A stretch of 64,000 bases of DNA from JAKAVN01 sp963734845 (GCA_963734845.1 CAVTIS010000006.1:124001-188000), one strand, 5' to 3'; counted from the first letter of the stretch, positions 37,235-46,132 are shown. Notes: generated by a model not told the origin, from the letters alone. Numbers and translations are program-made.

Positions 37235-39019
37235 GTGGATTTTCTGGCGTCGATAAGAAATTCCCGATGGTTCGACAACCCGCTGATTCGCAAGTGTTCG
37301 GCGCTGGTCAGCGAGGATCTGTCCGCGACTTACTCGCGGGACATCCAGAAATGGCTGCTGGTCGCGCCCTTGATCGGGGTCGCATCGGGCCTCGTAATCA
37401 CTGGCATCGCGCTGCTGATCCTGAACGGCATCTGGCCCGCGATACTTCCGTTCCTGCTCGCGCATCACGGTGCGATCATTCCGGTGACGCTCCTGGGCTT
37501 TGGGCTGACCGGGCTGATCATGCAGTTTCTGACTCGCGATCCGGATCGCCATTCCACGGAGGAGATCATCCAGTCGTACCACGAGCACCAGGGCGACATC
37601 GACACGCGTCCGTTCTGGTACAAGCTGCTCGCCGCGGTCACCACCGTCGGCTTCGGCGGCAGCGCCGCACTGGAGGGACCGAGCATCTATGGCGGCGGCG
37701 CGATCGGATCGTGGCTGTGGCCGAGACTCAAGCGGCTGGGGCTGGAGCTCGAAGCGCGCGACCGGCGGATCATGCTGATCAGCGGCGCGGCGGCGGGGAT
37801 GGCGGCGGTGTTTCGCGCACCATTGACCGGGCTCATCTTCGCGCTCGAGATGCCGTACCGGGACGACCTCGCACATGAGGCGCTGCTGCCTTCGCTCATC
37901 GCCTCGGTGGTTTCCTACGCGGTGCTAGCCGCCGTGATGAGCACCGCGCCGCTGTTCGCTTTCGGCGGTGCCGCGCCGTTTTCGGACCGCGACCTGTTAT
38001 GGTCGGCGCTGCTGGGAGTGATCTGCGGGTTCATCGCGATGAACTTTGCCAATGGATTCCGGCGCACGCGCCATTTTTTCGTCAACCTACGCACTTCGCA
38101 TACGGTCAAGCTGCTCATCGGCGGAATGCTCACCGGAATTTGCGGCCTCGTGTACGTTACGCTCTACCCCGGCAAGCTGATCCCTCTGGGCCCCAACTAC
38201 GAAGCGGTCGACATGATCCTGAACCATCCGCGCGCTACGGGCGAACTAGTGACGTTCGCGACGGTCAAGCTGCTGGCGACGCTGTTCTCGCTCGGCTGTG
38301 GCGGCGTGAGCGCGATGTTCGTGCCGCTGTTTCTTACCGGCGGCGCGCTTGGCAAGGCGTTTGCCCATTCGGTCGTAGGTTCCACCCGCGGCGACCTGTT
38401 CGCAGCGGTCGGGATGGCATCGTTCATCGCGGCCGGCTACAAGACGCCGCTGGCGGCGGTAGTGTTCGTGGCCGAGACCAGCGGCAGCCATTCCTACATC
38501 ATTCCGACCCTTATCGGCGCGGCGGTCGCCTACGCGGTGTCGGGCGAGGCTTCGGTATCGGCCGAACAACGCCTGCATCAGGCGGCGCGCATCAGCGAGC
38601 TTGGCAGGATGAAAGTCGCCGACGTGATGCAACGCCGCGTGGTGGGAGTGCAGGCTTCGTCGACGCTACGCGCGTTTGCCGACAGCGTCGCGACTCATCA
38701 TCGCTACGCGGTTTTTCCGGTTTACGAAGGTGCGCGCACGATCGGCACGGTACCGGCGTGGGCGCTCGGCAAGGTGCCGCTGGAACGCTGGGAGCAAACG
38801 CGGGTCAGCGATATCGCCGACCCGGAGGTTGACTGGATCGCGCCGGACACCGACCTCGACGAGGCTTTGCGCCTGCTCGCGCGCGAAAACGCGCCGCAGA
38901 TTCTGCTGGTTACCTCGGGCGCCGAATCGCTCGACGGGATCGTCACCAAGACCGACATCCTGCGCTCGCTGGGCAACGGCGCCGAGCAGGCCCGCCGGGG
39001 CGAGGCCACCCGCGACTGA
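37235..39019 (+). CDS. CLC-family chloride channel/transporter with CBS domains
   Basis: A 594-residue protein. Residues about 45-440 form the CLC membrane domain. GSAALEGPSIYGG carries the gating Glu of the GxEGP motif. VFRAPLTGLIFALEMP carries a Glu at the position of the inner proton Glu of CLC-ec1, suggesting an H+/Cl- exchanger. GCGGVSAMFVPLFLTGGALG is the anion-binding GxFxP-like region. Two CBS domains (about 460-585) likely bind nucleotides and regulate transport. The GTG start at 37235 has AGGAGG 8 bases upstream. The function is anion transport across the inner membrane. Confidence 0.88.
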   Translation: MDFLASIRNSRWFDNPLIRKCSALVSEDLSATYSRDIQKWLLVAPLIGVASGLVITGIALLILNGIWPAILPFLLAHHGAIIPVTLLGFGLTGLIMQFLTRDPDRHSTEEIIQSYHEHQGDIDTRPFWYKLLAAVTTVGFGGSAALEGPSIYGGGAIGSWLWPRLKRLGLELEARDRRIMLISGAAAGMAAVFRAPLTGLIFALEMPYRDDLAHEALLPSLIASVVSYAVLAAVMSTAPLFAFGGAAPFSDRDLLWSALLGVICGFIAMNFANGFRRTRHFFVNLRTSHTVKLLIGGMLTGICGLVYVTLYPGKLIPLGPNYEAVDMILNHPRATGELVTFATVKLLATLFSLGCGGVSAMFVPLFLTGGALGKAFAHSVVGSTRGDLFAAVGMASFIAAGYKTPLAAVVFVAETSGSHSYIIPTLIGAAVAYAVSGEASVSAEQRLHQAARISELGRMKVADVMQRRVVGVQASSTLRAFADSVATHHRYAVFPVYEGARTIGTVPAWALGKVPLERWEQTRVSDIADPEVDWIAPDTDLDEALRLLARENAPQILLVTSGAESLDGIVTKTDILRSLGNGAEQARRGEATRD

Positions 39020-39057
39020 GTGAGCGGCCTCGGGCGCGGCCGCTCACTCAATCGCGG
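39010..39057. terminator. bidirectional hairpin between convergent CLC and Adc-like genes
   Basis: 39010-39029 pairs with 39038-39057: 19 of 20 positions match, with an 8-base loop. The stem contains both stop codons (TGA at 39017-39019 and the minus-strand TGA at 39044-39046). It can act in both directions, but no T run follows. Confidence 0.65.
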
Positions 39058-39820
39058 TGTAGTCGTCGATATTCTGAAATGCGTATGGCATGAAGCGCGC
39101 CGCGTCCACCGTCGCCAGGCGCCGCGCATCGGCGTGGATGTCGCCTTCGAAGTAGGTCGCGCCGCGCAGCTCGACCACTTCGATCTCGCCGAGCGGGTCG
39201 TGATGCGACGGCTTGAAGATCACCTTGCCGGGGCCGCGCCGGTGGACTCGCACATGCTGAGTGAAGTGTGCGTGCACCAGGATCGGATCGAATTCCAGCC
39301 CGTGGCCGTCGGCTGCGTGCATGAACTTGAAATGGAAGCGGTCGGCGTAGGTTGGCCCCTCGATCGGCACGTTCTCGGTCAGGCGCGCCTCCAGCGACAT
39401 ATAGTTGATGCCGAAGCGCTCGACGCTCGCGCGGACCACGTCGCCGTCGCTCTTGAGCTGCACCCGCGCCTGCTTCTTGGGCTCGCCGAAAAGCTCGCGC
39501 CCGAAAACTATCGCCACGTCTGTCGACATCGGCATCGCCAGGCAGAAATCGCCCTCGACGTCCTTGTAGCGAGCTCGCACACACATCATACCGCCGTCGA
39601 ACGGGCCCACGCAGTTGGAGCGTCCGAGCGTGCCGATTCCCACGGTCACCAGGGGCTCAGCCGCCGGCTCCAGCGGCGGCGGCAGGACCTCGCGCACGAT
39701 CTCGGGGCGGGTCAGATATTGCACAGCGAGCCATCGCGCGTCGGCGAAAATCGGCGCATGCAGTGTGTCTTCGATTTTCTTTATCTGCTCGGCGTTTTTG
39801 GTCCAGCTCCTGGTCAGCAT
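39044..39820 (-). CDS. acetoacetate decarboxylase-like protein
   Basis: A 258-residue protein of the acetoacetate decarboxylase (Adc) superfamily. YLTRPEIVREVLPPPLEP is the typical N-terminal segment. A central ARYKDVEGDFCLAMPMSTDVAIVFGRELFGEPKK resembles the Adc core, with a Lys pair near the position of the Schiff-base Lys. Many relatives are not decarboxylases but aldolase-dehydratases, so the reaction is open. It lies 24 bases after the flavin monooxygenase gene on the same strand, and the two probably act on one substrate. Confidence 0.78.
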   Translation of the reverse strand: MLTRSWTKNAEQIKKIEDTLHAPIFADARWLAVQYLTRPEIVREVLPPPLEPAAEPLVTVGIGTLGRSNCVGPFDGGMMCVRARYKDVEGDFCLAMPMSTDVAIVFGRELFGEPKKQARVQLKSDGDVVRASVERFGINYMSLEARLTENVPIEGPTYADRFHFKFMHAADGHGLEFDPILVHAHFTQHVRVHRRGPGKVIFKPSHHDPLGEIEVVELRGATYFEGDIHADARRLATVDAARFMPYAFQNIDDYTAIE

Positions 39821-39844
39821 CGCGGTTCCTCCCTCAAATTGTTT

Positions 39845-40885
39845 TCAATTGAAGTGCGGCATCACGCGCTCGGCGAACAGGCGCATCGCGTCGATCAGCT
39901 TTTGATGGCCGGTCAGTCCGCCGATCTCGAACCAGCACACCATCCGGGTGAACCCGAATTCCTGCTTAAGCGCGGCGATCCGATCGACGCATCGCTGCGG
40001 CTCGCCGAAAACGCCCATCAGCGTATCCACGTTCTCGTATTTGATCGAGCGCATCCGCTCGATCACGCGCTGGAAATCGTCGGGCTGCGCGAGGCTCTCG
40101 GGGCGAATCGTTTCGGTGATCGTGTGAAAATAGTTTTCCAGACTCGGCCCGATGGTCGCCCGCACCGCGGCTTGATCCTGGCCCACGAAGGTCAGGAACA
40201 TCGCCGCCAGCCAGTCCTCGGGAAGCTGCTTGCCCGCCGCCGCCATCGCGTCGCGATAGATCGCGAGCCGTTCGGGCAGCACGTTGATCGGATTCACCGG
40301 TCCGCCGGCGAAAATCGGATAGGCGTTGGCGCCGGCGAAGCTGAAGGTGTCGGGGCTGTTCGCGGCGAGGCGAAACGGCGGGTGCGGATGCTGAATCGGC
40401 TTGGGAATCACCTCGACGCCTTCGACTTCATAAAACCGGCCGCGAAAGTCCAGCCGATCCTCGGTCCACGCGCGCCTGATGAACGTGAGCATCTCCTGGA
40501 AACGCTCGCGGCTGCTCGCCATGTCCACGCTGTAGCCATTGTAGTTGCTGGGAAACGCGCCGCGCCCGGCGCCGAAGTTGACTCGCCCGCCCGAAAGCAC
40601 GTCGAGCGTCGCGATCTCCTCGGCGAGGCGCACCGGATGATGCAGCGGGAGCAGGTTGACCGCGATTCCCAGGCGCAGCCGCGTCGTGCGCTCGGCGATC
40701 GCGGCGAGCTGCAGCAGTGGCGCGGGCATCAGCGAGAATCGCGGCGTGAAGTGGACCTCCGCGAGCCACAGCGTGTCGAAGCCAAGACGGTCGGCTTCGA
40801 CCGCTTCGTCGATCAGCTCGCGATAACGCGCGGCCGGGTTTTGCGAGTCCGCCCACGGCAACTGGTAGAAGAGATCGAATTTCAT
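39845..40885 (-). CDS. LLM-class (luciferase-like) flavin-dependent oxidoreductase
   Basis: About 346 residues with the bacterial luciferase-like TIM barrel. Typical elements are DTLWLAEVHFTPRFS near residue 35, TTRLRLGIAVNLLPLHHPVRLAEEIATLDVLSGGRV near 68-103 and GAGRGAFP just after. It probably uses reduced FMN or F420 supplied by another protein to oxidise a small organic substrate. The frame is open to 40993, but the ATG at 40885 (MKFDLFYQLPW) starts at the first barrel strand. It is cotranscribed with the Adc-like gene. It is not linked to the luxC/luxE genes at 9-11 kb. Confidence 0.85.
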   Translation of the reverse strand: MKFDLFYQLPWADSQNPAARYRELIDEAVEADRLGFDTLWLAEVHFTPRFSLMPAPLLQLAAIAERTTRLRLGIAVNLLPLHHPVRLAEEIATLDVLSGGRVNFGAGRGAFPSNYNGYSVDMASSRERFQEMLTFIRRAWTEDRLDFRGRFYEVEGVEVIPKPIQHPHPPFRLAANSPDTFSFAGANAYPIFAGGPVNPINVLPERLAIYRDAMAAAGKQLPEDWLAAMFLTFVGQDQAAVRATIGPSLENYFHTITETIRPESLAQPDDFQRVIERMRSIKYENVDTLMGVFGEPQRCVDRIAALKQEFGFTRMVCWFEIGGLTGHQKLIDAMRLFAERVMPHFN

Positions 40886-40991
40886 TCGATATTCAGCGCG
40901 AGACGCTGGCCCAAGCATAGTCAAAAGCAGCGTGCGGTTGAAAGCTGAAACCGCCCGCTGCACGGCGCGCGATTGATGGTTCGTCAACCCC

Positions 40992-41033
40992 AAGTTGCCG
41001 TCGATAAGTTGCCGTTGATAACCTCACATTGAT
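40992..41033. repeat. three tandem 14-bp repeats upstream of the zinc-ribbon gene
   Basis: AAGTTGCCGTCGAT, AAGTTGCCGTTGAT and AACCTCACATTGAT follow one another without gaps (the first two differ at one base, the third more). They lie between divergent genes. Confidence 0.6.
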
Positions 41034-41073
41034 AATTTGCGAGGAGGGGCAGCGCGACGAGCGCGCGGTATCG

Positions 41074-41700
41074 ATGATGGCCGAAGATCCGCAGCACAAG
41101 AGCGACGGGCCGCAAGGCGCGTCGGCTGCCGAGCCGCTCGGAGCGGCGGACACGCAGAGCGCGTCCGCCGCTCCGGGCGTGGCCGCGGAGTCTGCCGCCG
41201 TGGGCGACGCGGGCGCTAAAGCGCCCGCGTCGCCCACGGCGGTGAAGCCGGCTCCGGCGGCTGGGGCCCCGGCCGCCGTCAAGGCGGCCGCGCCCCAGCC
41301 GCCGCCACCATCGCCCAAGCCGCAGCCCATCGATGAATTCGATCCGTTCGGATGGGATGTGCCGCTCGTCTGCAAGGATTGCGACAAGCCTTTCATCGTG
41401 CCGTATCGTAACTTCCACGCCGGCGTAGTCTTCCATTGTCCGTTGTGCCAGGGCTCATGGGTGCCCAACACCACCATTGCCAAGGGGATGCGCAAAGTAT
41501 TCGAGGGCTTCTGGGGACCGCGCAAGCGGGCCCGCGAGGCTTTCGAGCGCGGCGAGTTAAAGCTCGACCGCGCGGCGTTCGAGCGTCAGCAGGCGGAGGA
41601 ACTCAAGGCCTTCAAGGGGCGGCTCGCACAGTTGGCTACGGAGTTGAAGCCGGCCGGCAAGCTAGTGCGGCCCAAGGGCCTGGCGGCGATGTTCACCTAG
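41074..41700 (+). CDS. zinc-ribbon protein with Ala/Pro-rich linker
   Basis: About 208 residues. Residues 20-85 are a low-complexity Ala/Pro/Gly linker. A zinc ribbon follows with Cys100, Cys103 (LVCKDCDKPF) and Cys122, Cys125 (FHCPLCQGSW). The C-terminal 75 residues are charged and helical, with Arg/Glu repeats typical of a coiled coil. The DNA encoding the linker is built almost wholly from inverted repeats (41136-41303). The function is unknown; protein or nucleic-acid binding is possible. It starts at an ATG pair (41074/41077) and lies 16 bases before the degenerate kinase, probably in one operon. Confidence 0.65.
   Translation: MMAEDPQHKSDGPQGASAAEPLGAADTQSASAAPGVAAESAAVGDAGAKAPASPTAVKPAPAAGAPAAVKAAAPQPPPPSPKPQPIDEFDPFGWDVPLVCKDCDKPFIVPYRNFHAGVVFHCPLCQGSWVPNTTIAKGMRKVFEGFWGPRKRAREAFERGELKLDRAAFERQQAEELKAFKGRLAQLATELKPAGKLVRPKGLAAMFT
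41136..41303. repeat. three consecutive inverted repeats within the zinc-ribbon gene
   Basis: (1) 41140-41151 pairs with 41163-41174 (12 bp perfect, extendable outward to 41136/41178 with one G-T pair). (2) 41195-41217 pairs exactly with 41220-41242 (23 bp, 2-base centre). (3) 41256-41267 pairs with 41292-41303 (12 bp), with a second inner stem 41271-41277/41283-41289. All are in frame and encode the Ala/Pro linker. Confidence 0.88.
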
Positions 41701-41716
41701 CCGCTCCTGCATACAG

Positions 41717-43108
41717 ATGAGCCTGCGGGCAAAGTTCGCGGCGATCTTTCTGCTCCTCCTCATTGCGCCGATCGTCGCCGTCACCGCGCTCGAGCTCGAC
41801 CGCACGATCGCCGTGATGGTCGAAGACCTCGGCGACTCGGCCTCGCTGCTGATCGATCTGACATTCGAACAGGTGCGCGGCGCGGCGAGCGGCGCCAGCG
41901 CGGACGCGATCACCGCGCTCCGCGGCAGCCATTCGTTGCAAGCCCTCATCGAATCCGCGCAGGCTTTCGGCAAGGGCGTCGTCTATCTACGCGTCGAGAA
42001 ACTGGACGGCACGATTATCGCCAGCGAGCCGGTGGCGTCGCTCGGAAGGTCGGGATTCGTGGGCGCCCCGCCGCCTTTCGGCGATCTTCAGGCAATTGCC
42101 AACGAATGGTGGCCGCTCGGGGCGGTTCGCGCCTTGTGGGCGGCGCACACCTACGAGATTGACCGCGTAGTGCAGTCTAATGGCAAACCGCTGGCGATCA
42201 TCGCGGTCGGGGTCTCGACCAGTCTGATCGCGCCCAAGGTGCATCGTGCACTGGGCCAAATTTTGATCGTCGCCGGATGCGCAATCGCGCTCAGCCTGCT
42301 GGGTGCCCTATTCTTCGGCGGCCTGGTGCTGCGCCCGCTCGCCGCGATTACCAGCGGGGTCGAGCAGATGACCGTCGGCGACGACAGGGCGGTAAGCGTT
42401 CCGGTCGCTGGCTCAGATGAGTTGGGGGTGCTGGCCGCGAAATTCAACCAGCTCTCGGAGAAGGTCCGGCTCAACCATGCTCAGTGGGAGACCGAGCGCG
42501 GCCAGTTGGTGAACGTCTTTCACTCGATCAGCGACGCAGTGCTGGTGCTCGACATGGACGCGAACGTGATGTTCGCCAACGCAGAGGCCGAGGGCCGGAT
42601 CGGACTGCCGGCGGGCGGGCTTGCGGACGGCAAACCGCTCTCGCGCCTGCTTGGCGGCGACAATCCGCTGGTGAGAATAGTCGAGACCGCGCGCAACGCC
42701 GGACAAGGAGTCCATGACGTGCCGATCGAGATGGGCGACGGCGCGCTTCGAGTGCATTTCCTGGTCACGGTGCTGGCGCTGGGGCTCCAGCCGCCAGCGC
42801 CGGGGATGCTGGTTATCCTGCGCGACCTCGAACCGGTGCGCGGGCTGCGCAACGTGGTCGATCATTCGGACCGGCTGATGAGTTTGGGTGAAGTGATTTC
42901 CGAGGTGGCGCGCCAGATTCGCACTCCGCTTAACGCAATCAGCGCGGAGCTGGATCTCTTGCGCCGCGACACCGAGACGGGCAAACCAGTCGGCGAGCGC
43001 GTGCATGTGGTAAGCGAGGAAATCGAGCGGCTCGAAAAGGCGGTGGAGGCGCTCAACCCGTTCATGACCGCGCGACGCAGCGGGTCGAGCGGAAAATCCG
43101 TCCTCTGA
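41717..43108 (+). CDS. degenerate membrane sensor kinase (no phospho-accepting His, no ATPase domain)
   Basis: A 463-residue protein. TM1 lies at about residues 7-25 and TM2 at about 180-205, with a roughly 150-residue external sensor between them. A HAMP domain follows (about 205-260), then a PAS-like domain (about 270-380, SISDAVLVLDMDANVMFANAEAE). A HisKA-like helical hairpin is present, but the H-box reads ARQIRTPLNAI: Arg399 replaces the His. The protein ends about 65 residues later with no HATPase domain. It cannot autophosphorylate as a normal kinase. It may signal through dimer contacts or be the remnant of one. It lies 16 bases after the zinc-ribbon gene. Confidence 0.8.
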   Translation: MSLRAKFAAIFLLLLIAPIVAVTALELDRTIAVMVEDLGDSASLLIDLTFEQVRGAASGASADAITALRGSHSLQALIESAQAFGKGVVYLRVEKLDGTIIASEPVASLGRSGFVGAPPPFGDLQAIANEWWPLGAVRALWAAHTYEIDRVVQSNGKPLAIIAVGVSTSLIAPKVHRALGQILIVAGCAIALSLLGALFFGGLVLRPLAAITSGVEQMTVGDDRAVSVPVAGSDELGVLAAKFNQLSEKVRLNHAQWETERGQLVNVFHSISDAVLVLDMDANVMFANAEAEGRIGLPAGGLADGKPLSRLLGGDNPLVRIVETARNAGQGVHDVPIEMGDGALRVHFLVTVLALGLQPPAPGMLVILRDLEPVRGLRNVVDHSDRLMSLGEVISEVARQIRTPLNAISAELDLLRRDTETGKPVGERVHVVSEEIERLEKAVEALNPFMTARRSGSSGKSVL

Positions 43109-43110
43109 CG

Positions 43111-44136
43111 CTAGCTGGTCTGCACCATCGGGCCCGGCTTTTCAAGCGCGCCGCCTTCCGCCTGCGGCGCGACGGGGCTTTCCGGTTCCTCATCGAAGGC
43201 GCGAAGCTCGTGCGGATTCAACGCCCGCGCCAGCGCCAGCATTCTAAGTGCTACGGCTTCGAGCGCGCGCCCGAGCCATCGGCGGACCGGCGCGTCGTTG
43301 GCGCCGGGCGCCTGCGAGCGCAGCGCCGAAAAGAGGCTGTCGTACTCGGTCACCGCCGCCTCGACCATCCGGGTGTCGACTGTCCTGGCGCCGCCCGAGT
43401 ACGCGAGCAGCATCGCATTGTGGCATAGCACGTTGATTCGCCGCGGGATTCCGCCGCCGTGGCGAATCAGGTAACGGAGCGCGCCCGGCTTGAAGATTCT
43501 TTCGGTGGTACCATTGACCGCTTTCAAACGCTGCTCGATGTACTCTCTGCATTCGGCGCGCTGCAGAGGATTGAGCACGGTCTTGGCGCCGATCCGCTGC
43601 TCGAGCTGGCGCAGCGACGGATTGGACAGCCGGCGCAACAACTCCGGCTGTCCGATGAAGACGAAGTGAAGCTGCTTCTCGTCGGGCTTTCCACTGCTCG
43701 AGAACAGCCGCAGCTGCTCCATCGTCTCGTCGCTCAACCCCTGCGCCTCGTCCATCATGATGACGACGCGCTCGCCCGGCTGAAGCCCGCGCAGAAAATC
43801 GTTCACCGCTTCGAGGTCGGCAAGCTTGCTCTTGCTGCGGGTCTTGATACCGAGCTGCTTCATGATGACCTTCACCATCTCCTCGAAGGTCAGCTTGGGA
43901 TTGCTCAGGTACGCGACGCGCACGTTTTCGAACTGGCGCGCGACAATCGCCAGCGCGAGCGTCGTCTTGCCCGTGCCAACCTCGCCGATCAGAACGGTGA
44001 AGCCGCTCGGCTCATGCAGCAGCCCCCACTCCAGGGCGGCATACGCTTCACGATGCTCCCTGCTCATGTAGAGCTGTGCGGGCGATGAAGTGAGCTGGAA
44101 CGGCGGACCGGTGAGACCGAAGTGGCTGTAGTACAT
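43111..44136 (-). CDS. ExeA/GspA-type AAA ATPase
   Basis: About 341 residues. MYYSHFGLTGPPFQLTSSP is the classic start of ExeA/GspA-like general secretion ATPases and related transposition-type ATPases. Walker A is GEVGTGKTT (near residue 49) and Walker B is VVIMMDEAQGL (near 128). Sensor motifs follow (FVFIGQPELL and GGGIPRRINVLC). No peptidoglycan-binding or TM segment follows. The C-terminal 80 residues are Ala/Pro/Glu-rich. No general secretion genes are adjacent. It converges with the degenerate kinase gene with a 2-base gap. The ATG at 44136 is preferred because the domain starts there; the open frame runs to 44253. Confidence 0.82.
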   Translation of the reverse strand: MYYSHFGLTGPPFQLTSSPAQLYMSREHREAYAALEWGLLHEPSGFTVLIGEVGTGKTTLALAIVARQFENVRVAYLSNPKLTFEEMVKVIMKQLGIKTRSKSKLADLEAVNDFLRGLQPGERVVIMMDEAQGLSDETMEQLRLFSSSGKPDEKQLHFVFIGQPELLRRLSNPSLRQLEQRIGAKTVLNPLQRAECREYIEQRLKAVNGTTERIFKPGALRYLIRHGGGIPRRINVLCHNAMLLAYSGGARTVDTRMVEAAVTEYDSLFSALRSQAPGANDAPVRRWLGRALEAVALRMLALARALNPHELRAFDEEPESPVAPQAEGGALEKPGPMVQTS

Positions 44137-44349
44137 GGGGGTTTTGCGGCTCCTCTGGCGTAACCGGCACTCTCCACAATCAAGCTTCCGCCTCAACGCA
44201 ATTGGTGTCAAGGCGCTCTTATGTAGGTCTATGCGCAGTCTGGCTGCGCACATGGGGCGCGCAAAGACGTGGGCTCGAGCAGCAATCTTGCGACCCGGGT
44301 CGGAGTTCGTCAGTTGGGAGAAAAAATCGCCCCGCGCGGCGCGCCTGCG

Positions 44350-45453
44350 TTACTCGACGCGCAGGCCGGACTGAATCAGCAATGGGCGGAGCTGGTCGCG
44401 GTATTGCGCGAGACCCTCGTCGTAGTCGACCCAGCTGAGCGTGAGGCCGTCGAATCCGGCGCGCGCCATCTCGACCATCCCATCGACAACCTGCTCGGGT
44501 GTTCCGACCAGCGGCATCGCGGAGTAGCCCGCGATGAAATTTTCGATCATCGCGCGGTACTGATCGCCGAGCGCGCTTTGCGAATTGGGAATCAGAGTCT
44601 CGAGCAAATTCTGCGCGGCGGCAAAGTCGCCCTTTTCCTTAACGTAGTAGTCGCGGTACCTGAGCGCCTCGCGCTCGGTTTCGCGGCAGACCACGTAGCC
44701 CATCGTGAATACGCTGAGCTCGCGCGCGTAACGTTTGCGCGCGAGGCGCTTGATGTCGGCGCAGGTGGCGGCGAGCGTCGGCAGGTCGGGGCCCAGCGCG
44801 AAATTCAGATCGGCGTGGCGCGCGGCGAAATCGCGGCCCGCGGGGCTATTGCCCGCGCTCATGATCAGCGGCCACGGCCGCTGCACCGGCTTGGGCTCGG
44901 AGTAGGCGCCGGGTACGTTAAAGAAATTTCCTGAGAAATCGAAATCGTTCTCGGTCCACAGGCGCTTGAGCAGGGCCGTGAACTCGTCGGCGTAGGCGTA
45001 GCGCTGATCATGCTCGCGCTGCGAGACGCCGAACATGCGGATTTCAGGCTCGTTCCAGCCGGCTACGATGTTGAGCGCGAAGCGCCCGCGCGAAATATGA
45101 TCGATGGTCGCAATTTCCTTGGCCGCGCGCACCGGATGCACGGTCGGCACGTGCACGGTGGCGAAGATCCCAATGCGCTCGGTTGCCGCGGCCAGGCCCG
45201 CCGCCCAGGTCATGGTCTCGAAGCTGCGATGGTTGAAGTTGGTCGCGCCGCCAAACCCGCGCCAGCGCGCGACCGGCACCAGCGCCTCGATTCCAGCGGC
45301 CTCGGCGGCGCGCGCGATCCGAACCGACTCTTCCCAATCGATCTTGAGCGTGTCGGCCGCGCTGGTCATCGAACAGCCGCTGCTCACGTTGAGCCCGAAG
45401 ACTCCGAGCTTGAGGCGGTTGGGGCTGGCGGCGATCGGATTGCTGGAGCCCAT
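44350..45453 (-). CDS. LLM-class flavin-dependent monooxygenase (SsuD/RutA-like)
   Basis: About 367 residues. The luciferase-like barrel is clear: LKLGVFGLNVSSGCSMT at the start, AAGIEALVPVARWRGFGG, the TVHPVRAAKEIATIDHISRGRFALNIVAGWNEPEIRMFG core and the flavin-site AGNSPAGRDFAARHADL. The pattern is closest to FMNH2-dependent alkanesulfonate and pyrimidine monooxygenases. It depends on a separate flavin reductase, which is not in the window. The start at 45453 (MGSSNPIAAS) is preferred to 45492. It is divergent from the ureidoglycolate lyase-like gene. Confidence 0.85.
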   Translation of the reverse strand: MGSSNPIAASPNRLKLGVFGLNVSSGCSMTSAADTLKIDWEESVRIARAAEAAGIEALVPVARWRGFGGATNFNHRSFETMTWAAGLAAATERIGIFATVHVPTVHPVRAAKEIATIDHISRGRFALNIVAGWNEPEIRMFGVSQREHDQRYAYADEFTALLKRLWTENDFDFSGNFFNVPGAYSEPKPVQRPWPLIMSAGNSPAGRDFAARHADLNFALGPDLPTLAATCADIKRLARKRYARELSVFTMGYVVCRETEREALRYRDYYVKEKGDFAAAQNLLETLIPNSQSALGDQYRAMIENFIAGYSAMPLVGTPEQVVDGMVEMARAGFDGLTLSWVDYDEGLAQYRDQLRPLLIQSGLRVE

Positions 45454-45589
45454 TAGCTCCGACCTATGCGCCAGCGCCGCGTTCGTTGTCAAACCGATTT
45501 GGAGTTGCTAGACATCTGAACCGAGACGCTGGCCGAACGATTTGCTTTCGATGCCGCGCGGCGCACCGGTCGCGGAGGGCAACGCCCCG

Positions 45590-46132
45590 ATGGAAGAAAC
45601 GATCAAGGTGAAGATGGAGCCGATCTCGGCCGAGGCATTTCGGCCGTTCGGTCGGATGCTCGAAAACAAGGAGCCAGTCTTCCCCGAAGTCGACTCCGGC
45701 GAAGGCCGAGTGGCGATCGAACTGCTGACGCTCAAGCGGCCGGTGAATCCGCGGCGGCTCTCGCAGATGGCGGTGCACTTTTCATACAATCAGACTTTCA
45801 TTCCGGTGCGTGGTTCGATGGCTCTGATCGTCGCGCCGGCGCCGCGCAACCGCGCCGAGGGTCACGAACGCTTCGAGGTCGCGTACGAGAAGCTGGCGGC
45901 CTTCATTATCGAGCCGGGTCAGGCCGCATTCATCGACAAGGGCACCTGGCACAACGTGGTCGCACTCGGCGCGGAATGCCAGTTCATCAACGTCACGCGC
46001 AAAAATCCCGGCGAAGGCACCACCGATCTCGAAACGGAAGTCGGCACCGAAAAAGCGCCCGGTGCGCGTCCTTATATAGAATTCCTCGACCTCAAAAAAC
46101 GCGACTGGCGCGTAATCGAGCTGGAACTCTAG
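45590..46132 (+). CDS. ureidoglycolate lyase-like (AllA family) cupin
   Basis: About 180 residues. KVKMEPISAEAFRPFGRML is the family's opening. HFSYNQTFIPVRGSMALIVAPAP forms the cupin core, and FIDKGTWHNVVALG carries the conserved GxWHxPL-like motif. AllA releases urea from ureidoglycolate in purine catabolism, but no allantoin genes are adjacent, so the substrate may be another ureido or hydroxy acid. A TTG at 45542 and an ATG at 45551 are possible starts. The ATG at 45590 with GGAGG 11 bases upstream is preferred. It is followed by an amidohydrolase gene after 57 bases. Confidence 0.8.
   Translation: MEETIKVKMEPISAEAFRPFGRMLENKEPVFPEVDSGEGRVAIELLTLKRPVNPRRLSQMAVHFSYNQTFIPVRGSMALIVAPAPRNRAEGHERFEVAYEKLAAFIIEPGQAAFIDKGTWHNVVALGAECQFINVTRKNPGEGTTDLETEVGTEKAPGARPYIEFLDLKKRDWRVIELEL

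Noticed and set aside
39020..40948. A 642-codon plus-strand ORF
   Set aside because: It covers the Adc-like and flavin monooxygenase genes on the other strand and shows no domain. It is a composition shadow.
40992..41033. A CRISPR-like repeat array
   Set aside because: The units are directly adjacent with no spacers, only three occur, and there are no cas genes.
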